64,000 nucleotides of DNA from Nemertoderma westbladi (taxonomy: Eukaryota; Xenacoelomorpha; Nemertodermatida; Nemertodermatidae): assembly GCA_032718475.1 (NCBI GenBank), contig JAUCBJ010008515.1, positions 1 to 64,000 on the forward strand, in the 5' to 3' direction. Below are positions 52,501-63,960 of this stretch, one piece after another. Below the pieces are notes generated by a model. The model had not been told where the DNA came from and did no database searches. It was given only the letters and a program-made list of their open reading frames with translations. Position numbers and translations under genes: made by a program. The first letter of the stretch is position 1; every line of letters starts with the position of its first letter.

Positions 52501-54000
52501 ACATTTAATGCGGTCGGAACGCTGTCTGAGCTCCGGAAATGGTGGGACGTAGTAGCTGCGCGGGGTCCTTTATACGGGTACTTTCCGACGAAATGTGTCC
52601 TCCTCGTAAAGCCAGAGTTTTTTGGAGAAGCAGAGTCCCTATTCCCGGAACCCTGCTTTACGATCGAGGTCCGTGGGTGCCGACTTCTCGGCGGCGCCGT
52701 CGGCACTGAAGAGTTCCGACAGGAGTTCGTCGACGCCAAGGTTACCGAGTTTATCCGACAGGTGGAGCGTCTCGAAGGAATCGCCGCCATTGACCCGCAC
52801 TGCGTATACGCGGGCCTCGCGATTGGGTTGTCGGCGCATTGGCGATACATATCGCGCGTTATTCTGCAGTCTACGGATCGGTTCGGAGATCTCGAGGCTG
52901 CCGTCGAGAAGTGTCTTGCGTCGTTAGCGGGGCAGCCTGCCATCACTCCTGCGGAACGGGTACTCTGTTCGCTCCCGGTGCGCCTTGGAGGTTTAGCGAT
53001 CCCGCTTCCGTCCGACCTAGAGGAGCAATATAGTAATTCTAGATTGTTATGTGCGCCATTTAATAAGGGGGGTAACGTAAAAGAAAGATCGGAACTGCAA
53101 AAAGAGGCTACTAACCTTATTAGGATCCGGGAAACCGCCAACCTGAAGAAGAAGGTCGAGGAGGTTCATTTAGGACTCAATCGGGACCAACAACACCTAC
53201 GGGAGCTGACATCCGAGAAGGGCGCTTCATCCTGGCTAAACTCTCTCCCGGTGACGATCCACAACACTCACCTAGGTAAGCAGGAGTTCCGCGACGCTCT
53301 ATGCCTGCGCTATGGTTGGCAACCGAGACTTCTTCCGGCCCGGTGCGCCTGTGGGACACGATTTTCAGTAAATCACGCTATGTCGTGTCCCACAGGCGGC
53401 TATCCGTCTATTCGCCACAATGAAGTCCGCGATTTCTTCGCCACTACACTAACTGAAGTAGCGCATAACGTCGCGGTCGAACCTTATTTGCAGCCAGTCA
53501 CCGGTGAGCAGTTCATCCGACATTCCACTTCCACCGACGACCAAGCCCGCCTCGATGTGTCAGTCTGCGGTTTCTGGGGTTCCAGGTATCAGAAGATATT
53601 CCTGGATGTCTCCATCTTCAACCCCCTAGCCCCCACGAATGCTGCAATGCCTCTCGCCGACGCCCACCTCCATCACGAGGCCCGCAAGCGTAATCTTTAT
53701 GACGAGCGGATTCGTGAAATTGAGTTGGCGACATTTACGCCGCTCATATTCTCGGCGTATGGTGGCTTCTCGCCAACCACGTCTCAGTTCGTGAAGCGAC
53801 TCGGGATATTACTCTCAGAGAAGCGTGAGGCACCGTACTCCGAGTTTATTCGTTGGATCCGCCGTGAATTGAGTTTCGCGCTCCTCCGCGCGGGTTTAAT
53901 GTGTCTGCGGGGTGCGCGTTCTGCACGGAATCGACCGGTACGCTGCGATACTCCGATACAGATGTCCAACTCCGACACCGACACGTCGCCGTACCCATAG
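52498..54000 (+). CDS. 5'-truncated retroelement ORF: RT thumb plus endonuclease-like domain
   Basis: The open frame starts at 52423, but the first 25 codons or so are antisense of the pogo transposase; the retroelement begins near 52498. Residues 36-190 match the thumb region of a reverse transcriptase (GPLYGYFPTKCVLLVKPEFF, LLGGAVGTEEF, ERVLCSLPVRLGGLAIP). Then come CACGTRFSVNHAMSC (about 307-321, C-C-H-C ligands) and a nuclease-like RLDV...FLDVSIFNP (about 376-395), fitting a restriction-like endonuclease fold, then SFALLRAGLMCLRGARS. RT palm motifs are missing through 5' truncation. The C-terminal endonuclease suggests an RLE-type retroelement (inference). The frame has no stop over about 500 codons, is GC-rich relative to the surroundings, and looks young. 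Confidence 0.65.
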   Translation, partial: YTFNAVGTLSELRKWWDVVAARGPLYGYFPTKCVLLVKPEFFGEAESLFPEPCFTIEVRGCRLLGGAVGTEEFRQEFVDAKVTEFIRQVERLEGIAAIDPHCVYAGLAIGLSAHWRYISRVILQSTDRFGDLEAAVEKCLASLAGQPAITPAERVLCSLPVRLGGLAIPLPSDLEEQYSNSRLLCAPFNKGGNVKERSELQKEATNLIRIRETANLKKKVEEVHLGLNRDQQHLRELTSEKGASSWLNSLPVTIHNTHLGKQEFRDALCLRYGWQPRLLPARCACGTRFSVNHAMSCPTGGYPSIRHNEVRDFFATTLTEVAHNVAVEPYLQPVTGEQFIRHSTSTDDQARLDVSVCGFWGSRYQKIFLDVSIFNPLAPTNAAMPLADAHLHHEARKRNLYDERIREIELATFTPLIFSAYGGFSPTTSQFVKRLGILLSEKREAPYSEFIRWIRRELSFALLRAGLMCLRGARSARNRPVRCDTPIQMSNSDTDTSPYP

Positions 54001-55200
54001 GCGACTAAATATAAAAAAACCTGTCTGCATGTCCAGGTTTTGAACTGCGCATCACGACTCTATTAGGCCTAATTTTAGTAATATACTGGTATTTTCTGAT
54101 TTTTATGTAGGCCTATAGGCCTATTGTTATTGTTTATACTTGTTACCTAGGCTACGTCAGATGGTGGTGGGACAATGTTTGTTTTTATATATTATATATA
54201 TTGATATTAAAATTTATCTAATATACTTTCTCCATGTTCTTTAACTCGGCGAATTGCATTATATTACTGTATTATATTCTATTATATTTCAGTATTTTGT
54301 ACATAGAATAGGCAGATAGGCCTATATCTATAACAGTACAAGAAAGTACCGATACTAAATTAAGGCTGTAAGGTTGTTTAGGTGTAATGATATATGGTAG
54401 AAAAGAAAGATATTATATTGTTGACTGTAGGCCTACCACTACCGGTCAGCCGGTTCTGTACTGGAGTGCTGTTTATCTTATCATTAAGGTACAGTATTTG
54501 TGTCAAATATCAAAGAAGCCCCAGTGAAATCAAAGTAACCCCAGGGTATCAAAGTAGCTCCGTTCTACGGTACCCATTGCCCAGGGCACAGGGTACCGGC
54601 AGACCGGTTCCGGTACCTTACCACACTCCTGGTCTGCTCTCTGCTCTGCTGGCTGGCTGGTTGCAGTAGTCCTACTGACCAGTAGCCCGCTGACCGTCAG
54701 ACCGTTCCGTTACATTGCTGCACTGTCTGAATAAATATGTCATCTGTCTGTCTGTATGCTGTAGCGCTGTAGGTTCAGACAATCAGACATTACAGCATTA
54801 GCTAGTAATACTGTAATAGCAGCTACCGGTCAGCCAGTGACCGCGACCGGTACAACTGTAGAACAGTAGAAGCCTACTCCTGTCCTGCGCCAGCAGTAGT
54901 TTCTATAATTATTGTAGGTATGCCTACAGCAGTGCAGCTGTACAGACGACAGATTAAGATATTTCTCTATTAGGCCTACTGCTGTACTGCATAGTAGCTA
55001 CCGGTACAGCCAGACAGCTGCACTGCAAACTGCAACAGTTATAATAACAGAGAATGCAGTAATGTACCGTACTGAAATAAAATGTCTACAATGTGACCGA
55101 CCGCCGGAATTCAAATCTGCCTCCAATTTAATCATATTTCGGTTAATTAGGATTTCCCTTAAATAATTTATGGTCAAAAATTTGCAATTTCTGGTGAAAA
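54001..55200. other. Non-coding, rich in ACCGGT palindromes
   Basis: The end of the retroelement should lie near 54050 but shows no clear poly-A. 54420-55000 has a dense set of ACCGGT, GGTACC and CTGTACAG words. No gene recognised; the missing 5' end of the pogo transposase was not found here. Confidence 0.4.
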
Positions 55201-55214
55201 TATACAAGATGTCA

Positions 55215-55394
55215 TAAAGCCACAGGCCATAAAATAATTATGGCGAAACACCTAATGTTGTTTATGAAAACTTAACTTAATCATACGGTGAAATTTATTC
55301 GTGATTATGTTAAGGTGATTTACCATATAGAATACGGCCAATTTATGTGGCATTAACTAAGGTAAGGTAGTTCACTGAATCATTTTTTACAGTG
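55215..55394. promoter_or_regulatory. Right palindromic subterminal repeats
   Basis: GGCCATAAAATAATTATGGC (55217), ATACGGTGAAAT (about 55283) and GATTTACCATATAGAATACG (55317) mirror the left end. The terminal inverted repeat ATTTTTTACAGTG closes the element. Confidence 0.55.
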
Positions 55395-55396
55395 TA

Positions 55397-57195
55397 TCCA
55401 CCCGGGTCCCAACAAGACGCTTTCAAGTGATGACGTGGCGTTACCCGCGCCCCAAACACCTGCGAGGAAGAGGAAACGACTCTTTATGCGAAGTATACCC
55501 AAGCGAAAGCGATGATATACGATTACTATCAGTTAGCCTGTCAATCTTTATAAAATCACTGTACTCGTTCGTCAACCATTAAGTACATTATAAAACTATC
55601 ATATTTGTAAATATTAAACAATATGTATTTCTTATTATTAGAGTGAAATTCGATATATTAGTCGAATTTATGTATTTTATATTTGAAGGATAATATGACT
55701 CAATATTTACCAACTTACGTTGATTAATTTACCTACCTACCATATTTGTAAATATATCAAACTCTAATATTGTTTGAAAGGTTGTTTAAAACTTATTTAG
55801 TCCTATCGGAAGTGACTCAATGAACTTTATTGTTTTATATGAGGAAGTTGATCTACCTTAATTAATTTTGTTTAATTATTTAGTTAGATTGTTTATCGTA
55901 TTTAATCGTACGTAGTAAATATACAATATTGACATTGTCTTTAACCGTTGAAAGATTGTATGTCCCTTTCCACGTAAATTTTCAAAAAAAAACTCAACAT
56001 TGTGTTATTCATAGAACGATTGTCGAACTTGTACGTAATTTTAGGGAACGGTTTTGCTGCACAAGCTAACTGTATATAAAATCGTATATTTTTATCAGAG
56101 AATCATTCAATTTCTGTGTGTATCATATTTATGCCTAACTCATATTGTATACCACCGTGAACCTTGTTTATATGTTGCCTAACAGCAGTTATGGTAGTGC
56201 TGAACTATCATTGGTATCTACCGGCACCAGTATTCTTACATCCTATTGGATCCGCGATTTATTCTCCCAGTGTTTATATAGTCGATGTTCATCCCATTAT
56301 TTCCAGGCCATGGCCTACTATATTTATATGGCCTAACAGGTCACTTGAATTGCCCTCCTAAAAAGAGGTCATTGTTGAACATTTTGTATCGTACGTTTTA
56401 AACAGCACATAGGCAAGACACAGTGTAGATAATGCCCAAAACATGTACCAAATGAGATATTATTGTAATACAGTGGGTTTATCATCGGCTATACATTGTT
56501 AGGAAGCATGCAATGCTTGGTTTGACCCTTTTTGTTCAAAAGTGTCTATTTTTCTGTTTCATTTTTGATTTGATTTACGAAATCAATTCCCAATATAAAA
56601 TTGAGAAAAAAAGACGTTAAGAAAAGAGAATTTTTCAAATATGTTAATTTAGTTTTTTTCTTTGAATTGATCATAAAACTTTTGTTAGAATGATATGTTT
56701 TATCTGTCTGTCCTTCTGTCAGTCTTAATATTGTCTGTCAAATATTCAATGATTCTCAACTCTTGAGAGGTTGAGCGGATTAAAATTATGGGGCTCGCTG
56801 ATTTCATTTCTGATGTCAGTTTTCATGTTTGATGGATTTAAGACTGTTTGTATGTCTGTCCGACTGTCGGTCTGTCTGTAAAAATATAAGGAAGTTTACT
56901 AGCTGACGACAATTTTCGTTATGGGGGTATTTGAGTGCGGTGATTTCATTTCCGATGTCAGTTTTTATGTTTTATGAAATTGAAATTGGGTGGGTGCATA
57001 ATTAATTAATTTGAAAATCTTTGAAAATTAATTAATTAATATTCTAGATCATGTGAACTTTCGGAAAAGTTATGAAGATATAATAGTTATAAGGACAAAT
57101 TATGAATAAATAAAATAATAAAAAATGTCATTGTGTGTCAGGTCAGTTTGAGTTTACTTATTCTCAGTCTTCTTACGTTGTCGCTCTTTGAACGC
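55397..57195. other. Non-coding; possible coding remnant at its start
   Basis: Immediately right of the pogo-like element, 55400-55515 is GC-richer. One frame reads HPGPNKTLSSDDVALPAP followed by PARKRKR and a stop at about 55516, which might be a C-terminal coding remnant with a basic patch. The rest is AT-rich. 56690-56990 holds GTCTGTCTG-rich words and two GATTTCATTTC.GATGTCAGTTTT units. Confidence 0.35.
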
Positions 57196-57214
57196 AGCAA
57201 CACTCTGAACTCGT

Positions 57215-57600
57215 CTTTCATCAGTTATCTCACGCGTGCATTATTGAAGAAGATATTGGCCAAAGTAAGATACACAGTATCAGCCTTCTTCTTGTGGAGC
57301 TCGCAAAAAAAATACTGAATATGAAATACCGTAGGTCTTTAACATGGACAGGGCTGCTGCTCGAATATGAATCCCGGATCTTTGAAGAATACCTTCAACG
57401 TAACTTACCTGAGCAATACAATCCCCAACAGCCTCGGTAATCTCAGGTGATGGGATCTGCAGACCTCCTCGAATAAGGATATCGATATAGGTGCTGAAGG
57501 ATGGACCAGGTGCTTCTTCTTCCATCTGTGAGGCCCCTTGGAGCGAGAATACAGGGCACACGTGGCACGTTTCTTTGTCCAAACTTGGGTACTTGGGTTG
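57215..57600 (-). pseudogene. Transposase C-terminal fragment
   Basis: Minus frame: PGPSFSTYIDILIRGGLQIPS, AVGDCIAQVSYVEGIL, MLKTYGISYSVFF, and after a frame change near 57300, KADTVYLTLANIFFNNARVR. An RGGL..PS stretch followed by an FFNN motif is the pattern that ends several animal DDE transposases (recalled, not verified). Nothing upstream of 57660 belongs to it clearly, so it is a short remnant. An unrelated host exon cannot be excluded. Confidence 0.4.
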
Positions 57601-57867
57601 TCTCTATAGTTGTATTTATTTATTTTTCTTAAGTTATTTAATTTTGTGGCCAAAGTTGCCATGTTGATTCGGATCTAATCTAGCGCCGACATTTGAAGAA
57701 TTAGATTTTATTATTTATATTTATTTAAATTACATACAATGGGTTATATTTCACAATATATTCACAATATAATAAGTTATTCATGCACACACAAAACATA
57801 CAATTTTGAATAAATAGCATAGGGGCCTACTTGGGTGAAAACGTTAAAAATGTCGTCATGTCATATT

Positions 57868-58473
57868 ATCAATGAGGTAGGACTTTAGGCGTTGTTTAAA
57901 GATATTTCTGGATTTTATAGCTGTACCGTCACAGGGGAGACTGTTCCAAAATAGAGGGACTCGGACTGAGATTGAATTGTGGGCTATATTTAATTTTATT
58001 TTTTATTTATTTATTTTATTTTATTTTATATTTAATTTATTTTGCCTTGAGCAGATGATCTGGTGTTACAATGATGAATCTCAGACGATTTATTAAACAT
58101 ATGAGAAAGCTGATGTTAAGTAGTTATTAGATGAAATGTTAAATAATAGTTGGCCTAAGTAAAAGTTATAGAGAGTTTGGAGAGGGAGAATATGTAGAAT
58201 ACGGTAGATAGGAATATAAGAATCCCGAGAGTGGCCGAATGTGATGCACCGCAATGTTTTGTTTACTTTAGTTCTAAGTGGACGAACAGTTGTTGTATGT
58301 GTGGAACCCCAAGCTGATATGGCGTATGTAATATAAGGATGAAAAAGTATAATGTGCGTAGAATCTGAAGGGGAAATATGTGTCTCAATTTATAAAAAAT
58401 ACCTGATGACTTACTAATTTTGGCTAAGATATAAGAAATGTGTGTCTTCCAATTTAATTTTTTATCCATCCAT
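57868..58473 (-). pseudogene. CR1-like LINE, C-terminal end
   Basis: Minus strand: KKLNWKTHISYILAKISKSS, FYKLRHIFPLQILRTLYF, a broken middle, and IAHNSISVRVPLFWNSLP near 57970 with SRNIFKQRLKSYLIDN at the end. It is a relative of the LINE at 7.3-15.2 kb (compare LCWKSHINSIIKKISKTGG) but a different copy. The Gypsy LTR starting at 58474 cuts it upstream of KKLNW. Confidence 0.75.
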
Positions 58474-58705
58474 TGTAGCAACTTACAATATCGTTAAAAC
58501 ATATTAATTTGATTCTCAGTAAGTTGTTATATTAATACGGTCAGCGCTGTCAGATAAGCTGATTATCCTGGTGTTGTTGTTATGTTGCTAAGCAACATAC
58601 CAATCTCCTATGTACTAACAGCTGTAGTCCTAATCTCAGCTATATGGGGAGGTGAGATAGGTCCTACTATTTAGAGTATTGTCCAGTAATTGTGACTCCG
58701 CCACA
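58474..58705 (-). repeat. 3' LTR of the Ty3/Gypsy element (232 bp)
   Basis: On the minus strand it begins TGTGGCGGAGTCACAATTAC and ends GTTGCTACA, directly at the broken LINE. A polypurine stretch, GGGGGGGGTCA, precedes it. The matching 5' LTR is not in the window, because the element breaks off at about 61465, so the LTR is inferred from its termini and position. Confidence 0.65.
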
Positions 58706-58730
58706 TGACCCCCCCCAGACTCGAAATAGT

Positions 58731-61466
58731 TTACAAATAGTCCGGCGGGTGGATTGTTCGTCCTGACCGAGTTTGTGTGGGCGCTAAGGGTGGGCTCTGT
58801 GATGGGACAATTTTATTCGGAGCCGCTGGTTGTATGGGAACCGGAATAGGGTTAGGTGGTCGACCACGGCGCCGTGGATGGGCAAGGGTGACAGGTTTAG
58901 TTATGTCAAGATGTGCTGGTTTCAGTCGGTCGACCGAAACTGTTTCGGTACGACCCCCCATCTCAATCTTGAACGTTTTTGTTCCAGTTTCGAGAACCCT
59001 GTAGGGGCCCTCATAGGGCCGTTCTAGCGGTGTCCGGTGGGCATCGCGTCGGATGAAGACGTAGGTGGCGTTCTGTAGGCCCCGGGGGAACTGACGACGA
59101 AGTCAAACCATGGCGTGATGTGGGAACCGGAACAAAACGCCCAACCACTTGACGAAGTTGGGGAAGTATTGTTGACGGGGTGTGTTGGGTTTCTATAGAC
59201 GGTGGTAGGAACTCTCCCGGGACAGTGAGCGGAGCACCATAAACGAGCTCGGCGGAGGAGGTTCCTAAGTCGTCCTTGGGTGCTGTCCGGATTCCGAGAA
59301 GCACCCATGGTAATGCGTCTACCCAATCAGGGTTGTCGAGAGAGGCTCGAAGGGCAGACTTGAGATGACGGTGAAACCGTTCTACCAGTCCATTCGCCTG
59401 TGGGTGATACGCGGTGGTGCGGTGTAGTTGGGTGCCCAGCAGCTGATTGATGGCCGACCAGAGGTGGGAGGTGAATTGTGAACCCCAGTCCGATGAGAGA
59501 TCGGCTGGAACACCGAATCGGGCGATCCATGTCGAAATGAGTGCACGCGCACAGCTCTCTGTGGAAGTTTCGCTGAGGGGTACAGCCTCTGGCCACCGAG
59601 TGAAGCGGTCCACAATCGTCAGCAGGTGGGTGAAACCGTGTGATGGTGGTAGAGGACCAACGAGATCAACATGTATGTGGTCGAATCGGCGGTGAGGGGT
59701 TGCGAAGGTGCCGAGGGGTGCACGTATGTTGCGTTGCACCTTGGAGGTCTGGCACGGGATGCAGGTCTTAACCCAGTCTCCTACTTCTTTGCGGAGGCCG
59801 TGCCAGACAAACATATCAGCAATGATTGTCTTGGTTGCGCGAGCCCCAGGGTGTGACAGACCGTGGATGGTGTTGAATACACGTCGTCGCCAGGCCTTGG
59901 GAACGACTGGGCGAGGGTGGCCGAGGGAGGTGTCGCATAGTAGTGTGGCACCTGATGGGCCAAGTGAGACGTCCTCCAGCTGAAGGCCAGAAACAGCCGT
60001 GCGGTACATGGCCATCTCTGTGTCGACAAGTTGAGCGTCCGCCATGGCCCTGTAGTCGAGCCCAGGAAGCAAGTTGCATATGGTGTTGGTATTAGTCCTG
60101 GAGAGTGCATCTGCCACACAGTTGTCTTTACCAGCGATGTGTTGGATATCTGTGGTAAACTCCGAGATGTAGGAGAGGTGACGCTGCTGTCTATTGGACC
60201 ATGGGTCACTGGCACTATATTTGACTTCCGGGGGACATAGTTGGCGGCTAAAGAACGCAAGGGGGCGCCATGAGTTACCGATGAGTTGTTCTAGAACAGC
60301 ACCCACTGCTGTACCTGATGCGTCCACTGTGAGTGCTGTGTGGGCGTTGGTGTTGGGATGAGTTAACATCGTCGCATTGGCGAGGGCATCCTTTGCGATC
60401 TGGAATGCGTGATCCATGTTGGGAGTCCAGTTTAGTGTTTTGGGTTTCCCCGCCAGGGCCGCATATAGGGGTCGCATGATGTCAGCAGCGGAGGGGACGA
60501 ACTGATAGTAAAAGTTTACCATCCCCACAAACTCCTGTAGGCCTTTCACCGTGGTTGGCTGTGTAAACTCCCTGATGGCGGCGACCTTGTCGGGGAGCGG
60601 AACGGCACCGTGAGTTGAAATATGGTGGCCAAGGAAGTCGATTGTTTCACGACCAAACTGACATTTTGCCAGGTTGATAACAAGGCCTTGGTGTTGAAGG
60701 CGCATGAAGAGCTGATGGAGGTGTTCACGGTGCTCCGACTTGGACCGACTTGCAACGAGAATGTCATCGAGGTAAACAAATATGAAGTTGAGTCCCTGGC
60801 ACACCGTGTCCATCAGTCTCTGGAAGGCCTGGGCTGCGTTCTTCAGCCCGAACGGCATCCGAAGGAACTCGAACAGTCCGAACGGGGTGATGACCGCAGT
60901 CTTGGCGATGTCGGCTTCTGTGACAGGGATCTGGTGGTAGCTGCGCACCAGATCGATCTTCGAGAAGATCTTCGCACCTGCCAGTCGGGATGAGAAGTCC
61001 TGGATGTGGGGGATGGGGTATCGGTCCGGAGTTGTGGCGTCGTTAAGTCGTTGGTAGTCGCCACACGACCGCCAACCGCCCGAGGGTTTGGGGGCCATGT
61101 GGAGGGGCGACGCCCAGGGACTGTTGGACCGGCGGATGATCCCCATCTCTTCCATTTTGCGGAACTCCTCCCTCGCGATTTCCAGTTTATCTGGAGGTAG
61201 GCGACGGGCGTGGGCGTGCACGGGAGGTCCCTGCGTGGGGATGTAGTGCTCCACGCCGTGTTTCGCGGTCGGGTCAGAAAACCGTGGTACTGTAATGTCA
61301 GGATATTCGGCAAGTATCTGGGCGAACTCGTCATTGGAGGCAGCTATAGAACTAAGGTGGAGGGCGTGGCCCCGGGTCTGTCCACATGGGATCGAGATCC
61401 AAGTTTCGGCATCGACCAGACGGCAGCCTCTCAAGTCGACCAACAGGTTGTTGGCTCGGAGATGCA
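58731..61466 (-). pseudogene. pol: Ty3/Gypsy pol: RT, RNase H, integrase
   Basis: One frame is open from about 61465 to 59011. It has the end of protease ([10 protein letters not shown]), RT with [28 protein letters not shown] and [11 protein letters not shown] (catalytic Asp pair intact), and RNase H start [16 protein letters not shown]. Between KYSA and SDPWSNRQ (near 60210) about 30-35 residues that normally contain the RNase H catalytic centre are missing in frame. Integrase keeps H-H-C-C ([13 protein letters not shown]), [19 protein letters not shown] and [11 protein letters not shown], with all three acidic residues. A frameshift near 59085 separates the C-terminal tail (SVDRLKPAHL to 58731). 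The 5' side is lost at the junction with the BEL fragment. RT and integrase look recently active; RNase H does not. Confidence 0.85.
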
Positions 61467-63960
61467 GAGTTGGCAGAATCCTTGTTCGCCAGGGAACAGG
61501 GCCATGACATGAAAATAACATTATCTGGGATAATGAAACGTTGGCAATCTACCATTGAGACAAAGTACTACAAGGCATCCCTGTCCACCCCGCAAGATAC
61601 CAGTGGCTGGGACAGGGTCTCTAACATCAAGATGGTCGTCATCCGGAATTTTGCCAAAAGTCAGCCCAAGGCCTACGACTGGGATGATGACGCCCTTGTA
61701 CGCAATCATAACATTCCCCGTTTCACCCCAGACTACCCAGGCATACAGATGTTGATAGGTCAAAATGTCCCGAGGCCTTAGAAATTCTGGAGAAACGACC
61801 CAGACATCCAGAACCAATGTCAGCTTACGCCTGTAGGACGAGAGTGGGATGGTTCTGTATTGGGCCTTCCCAGAAAACTTTATTAGAACGGAAAGGACCG
61901 ACAAATACAGACACCGACACATGCAATTTAGAAACCCACCTCTGTAATGAGATCATAGAGACTGAAGAGAACATATTGATACCCCTGTCCAAACCGACAG
62001 TGATAGTGACACACTCCTATCCTCAGACCAAGACTGTTTCCTTACTAGGTACAGTGAACCTGATATTGTGTTCCCAATGACTGACCAAGAATTGCTCAGC
62101 ACCCAGTTGGAGTTGTGTAATTTACTGCACCACCTCCCGACCTACAGCAAGAGCTGAACGAGTTCGAGGAAGCCAGGAGTCTCTTAAAACTAGAAGAGCA
62201 TATTGTCACCTGGATGCAGCAGGAAATACTTAAGCAAAACTCCAACGACAAGGCATTGTCATTGGAAGAAGAGCGAGCAAAACAGATTCATGGAACCACA
62301 ACTAGGTTTTTACCGGAACAAGGCAAATACAAAGCTATTTAATAACGAGACGCTTGCGCATAAACGCATTTTACAACTGGAAAGGCATCTCACCGCCAAC
62401 CCGACAGCTCATGGGTTATATAAGGAGCAAATGACCAAGTTCATAAGCAGGGGATATGCGGGACTGGTCCCACCAGACACCCCCAAGACTGACCAGACAT
62501 ACTACCTTACTCACCATTACGTCGAAAGGGAACACAAACCAGGACGTATTAAGGTAGTGTTCGACGGTTCGGCTAAGTACCAAGGACAATCCCTTAACTG
62601 AACTACTACCTGGACCCAACTTGTTGCAGTCTCTACCCGGAATATTAATGCGCATGCGACAATATGCCGTCGCCTTCGCTTCAGACATAGAGGGTATGTT
62701 CCTGCAAGTGAAAGCATTAGATATTGACCGGGACAGCATGCGTTTCTTGTGGTGGACAGAAGGATACTTAAATTCTGACCCAGTAGAGTATCGTATGACC
62801 ATTCAAGCATTCGGTATCATTTCCAGCCCATTGAACTCATGTTCAGTGCTACATCGAACAGCTGACGACCATCGGGATGAGTTTCCACCATCCGTCATAG
62901 ATAATATCAAAAGGGATATTTATATGGAAGATATCTTGAAATCAGCCCCGACAGTCAAGGAAGCCATAAACATTGCTCAAGGGACAGTAAACTGCCTGAA
63001 ACTTGGAGGATTTCGCCTGACGAAATTCACTAGCAATTCCTGTGAGTTTCTAAAGGCTATACCCCCTGCAGAGCATGGTGATACCGAACTAGACTTAAAC
63101 AAGGACGACCAGCCAGAGACTAAGACGTTAGGACTTTGTTGGCTAACAGAAAGCGATACTATGGTATTCAAAGTCAAGTTAAGAAAGGGCGAAACTCGAA
63201 CCAATCGCATTTGCCTCAGCATACTTAGCACTTATTTCGACCCTCTCAGATTTATCAGTCCAGTTATTTCACTAGCTGAGATCTCGTTCAGCGAATGTGG
63301 AAGGAGAATGACAGTTGGGACGACCCCTTGACACGGACACTATTAGAAGACTGGTGGTGATGGGAATGGTCCTTACCTGACTTGGAGAAGTTTTCCCTTA
63401 CCAGAGCATATTTCCCAAATGTAGACTCCCTGCAGACTTACAAACTTCATGTATTCAGTGACGCGAAAGACAAAGGCATCGGGATTGTAGCTTACTTTAG
63501 ATGCGAAACTCCAGACGGTATCGCAGTAGCTTTAGTTGCCTCGAAGGCCCTTATAAGACCAATAGCTAAAACCAAAGACACTTTGACTATACCCAGAGCC
63601 GAACTTAAGGCAGCCATATACGCTACCATCATTGCCAAGAACGTGTTGGCACAGACAGACTATACGGAAGTAAGGACAGATTACTGGACAGACACTGCAT
63701 TAGTTTTAGAATATCTGACCAACATGACATGCCAATTTAGTGTGTATGTGACAAACCGTGTAGCGCGGATCCTAAAGGACACGACGTCAAACAATGGAGA
63801 CACAGCCCTGGATTGTTAAATCCAGCCGACATTGCTTCTCACGGCGCCACCCCTTAGGAACTAATAGATACTAAGTGTTGGTTGCAAGGACCTGCGTTTT
63901 TGGAAGGCCCCGAAGATAGTTGGCCCCAAATTTAACGCCTGCAGAGATAAGGCAGCAAGT
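61467..63960 (+). pseudogene. pol: BEL/Pao pol remnant: protease end, RT, RNase H
   Basis: Plus-strand pieces: [50 protein letters not shown] (protease linker), TRVGWFCIGPSQ, GYAGLVPPD, TYYLTHHYV (RT fingers), KVVFDGSAKYQGQSLN, YAVAFASDIEGMFLQV, the catalytic box as YMEDI instead of the usual YVDD, LGLCWLTESDTMVF, HVFSDAKDKGIGIVAYF (RNase H), TIPRAELKAAIYAT and TDYWTDTALVLEYL, then NPADIASHGATP with a stop inside. At least six frameshifts or stops. Its linker and RNase H end resemble the element at 25-38 kb, so the two are relatives. It carries the RT that element lacks but is itself dead. Gag is absent: the left end is a head-to-head junction with the Gypsy element. Confidence 0.8.

Larger units (their letters stand above)
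50409..55394. mobile_element. pogo-like DNA transposon with nested retroelement
   Basis: TA stands at both edges (50407-50408 and 55395-55396). The ends are the inverted repeat CACTGTAAAAAAT. Both subterminal parts carry short palindromes of the type TTCACCATAAA..TTATGGTGAA. A pogo/Tc1-mariner type transposase lies on the minus strand (51540-52500), interrupted by a 5'-truncated retroelement (about 52498-54050). Removing the insert leaves about 3.4 kb. TA target, terminal motif and transposase type agree with each other. Confidence 0.75.

Noticed and set aside
52497-53141. 214-codon minus-strand ORF and other ORFs opposite the retroelement
   Set aside because: Antisense shadows of the GC-rich plus-strand ORF; no motifs.
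59447-60993. Several 80-120 codon plus-strand ORFs
   Set aside because: Antisense of the Gypsy pol, which has clear RT and integrase motifs in the minus frame.
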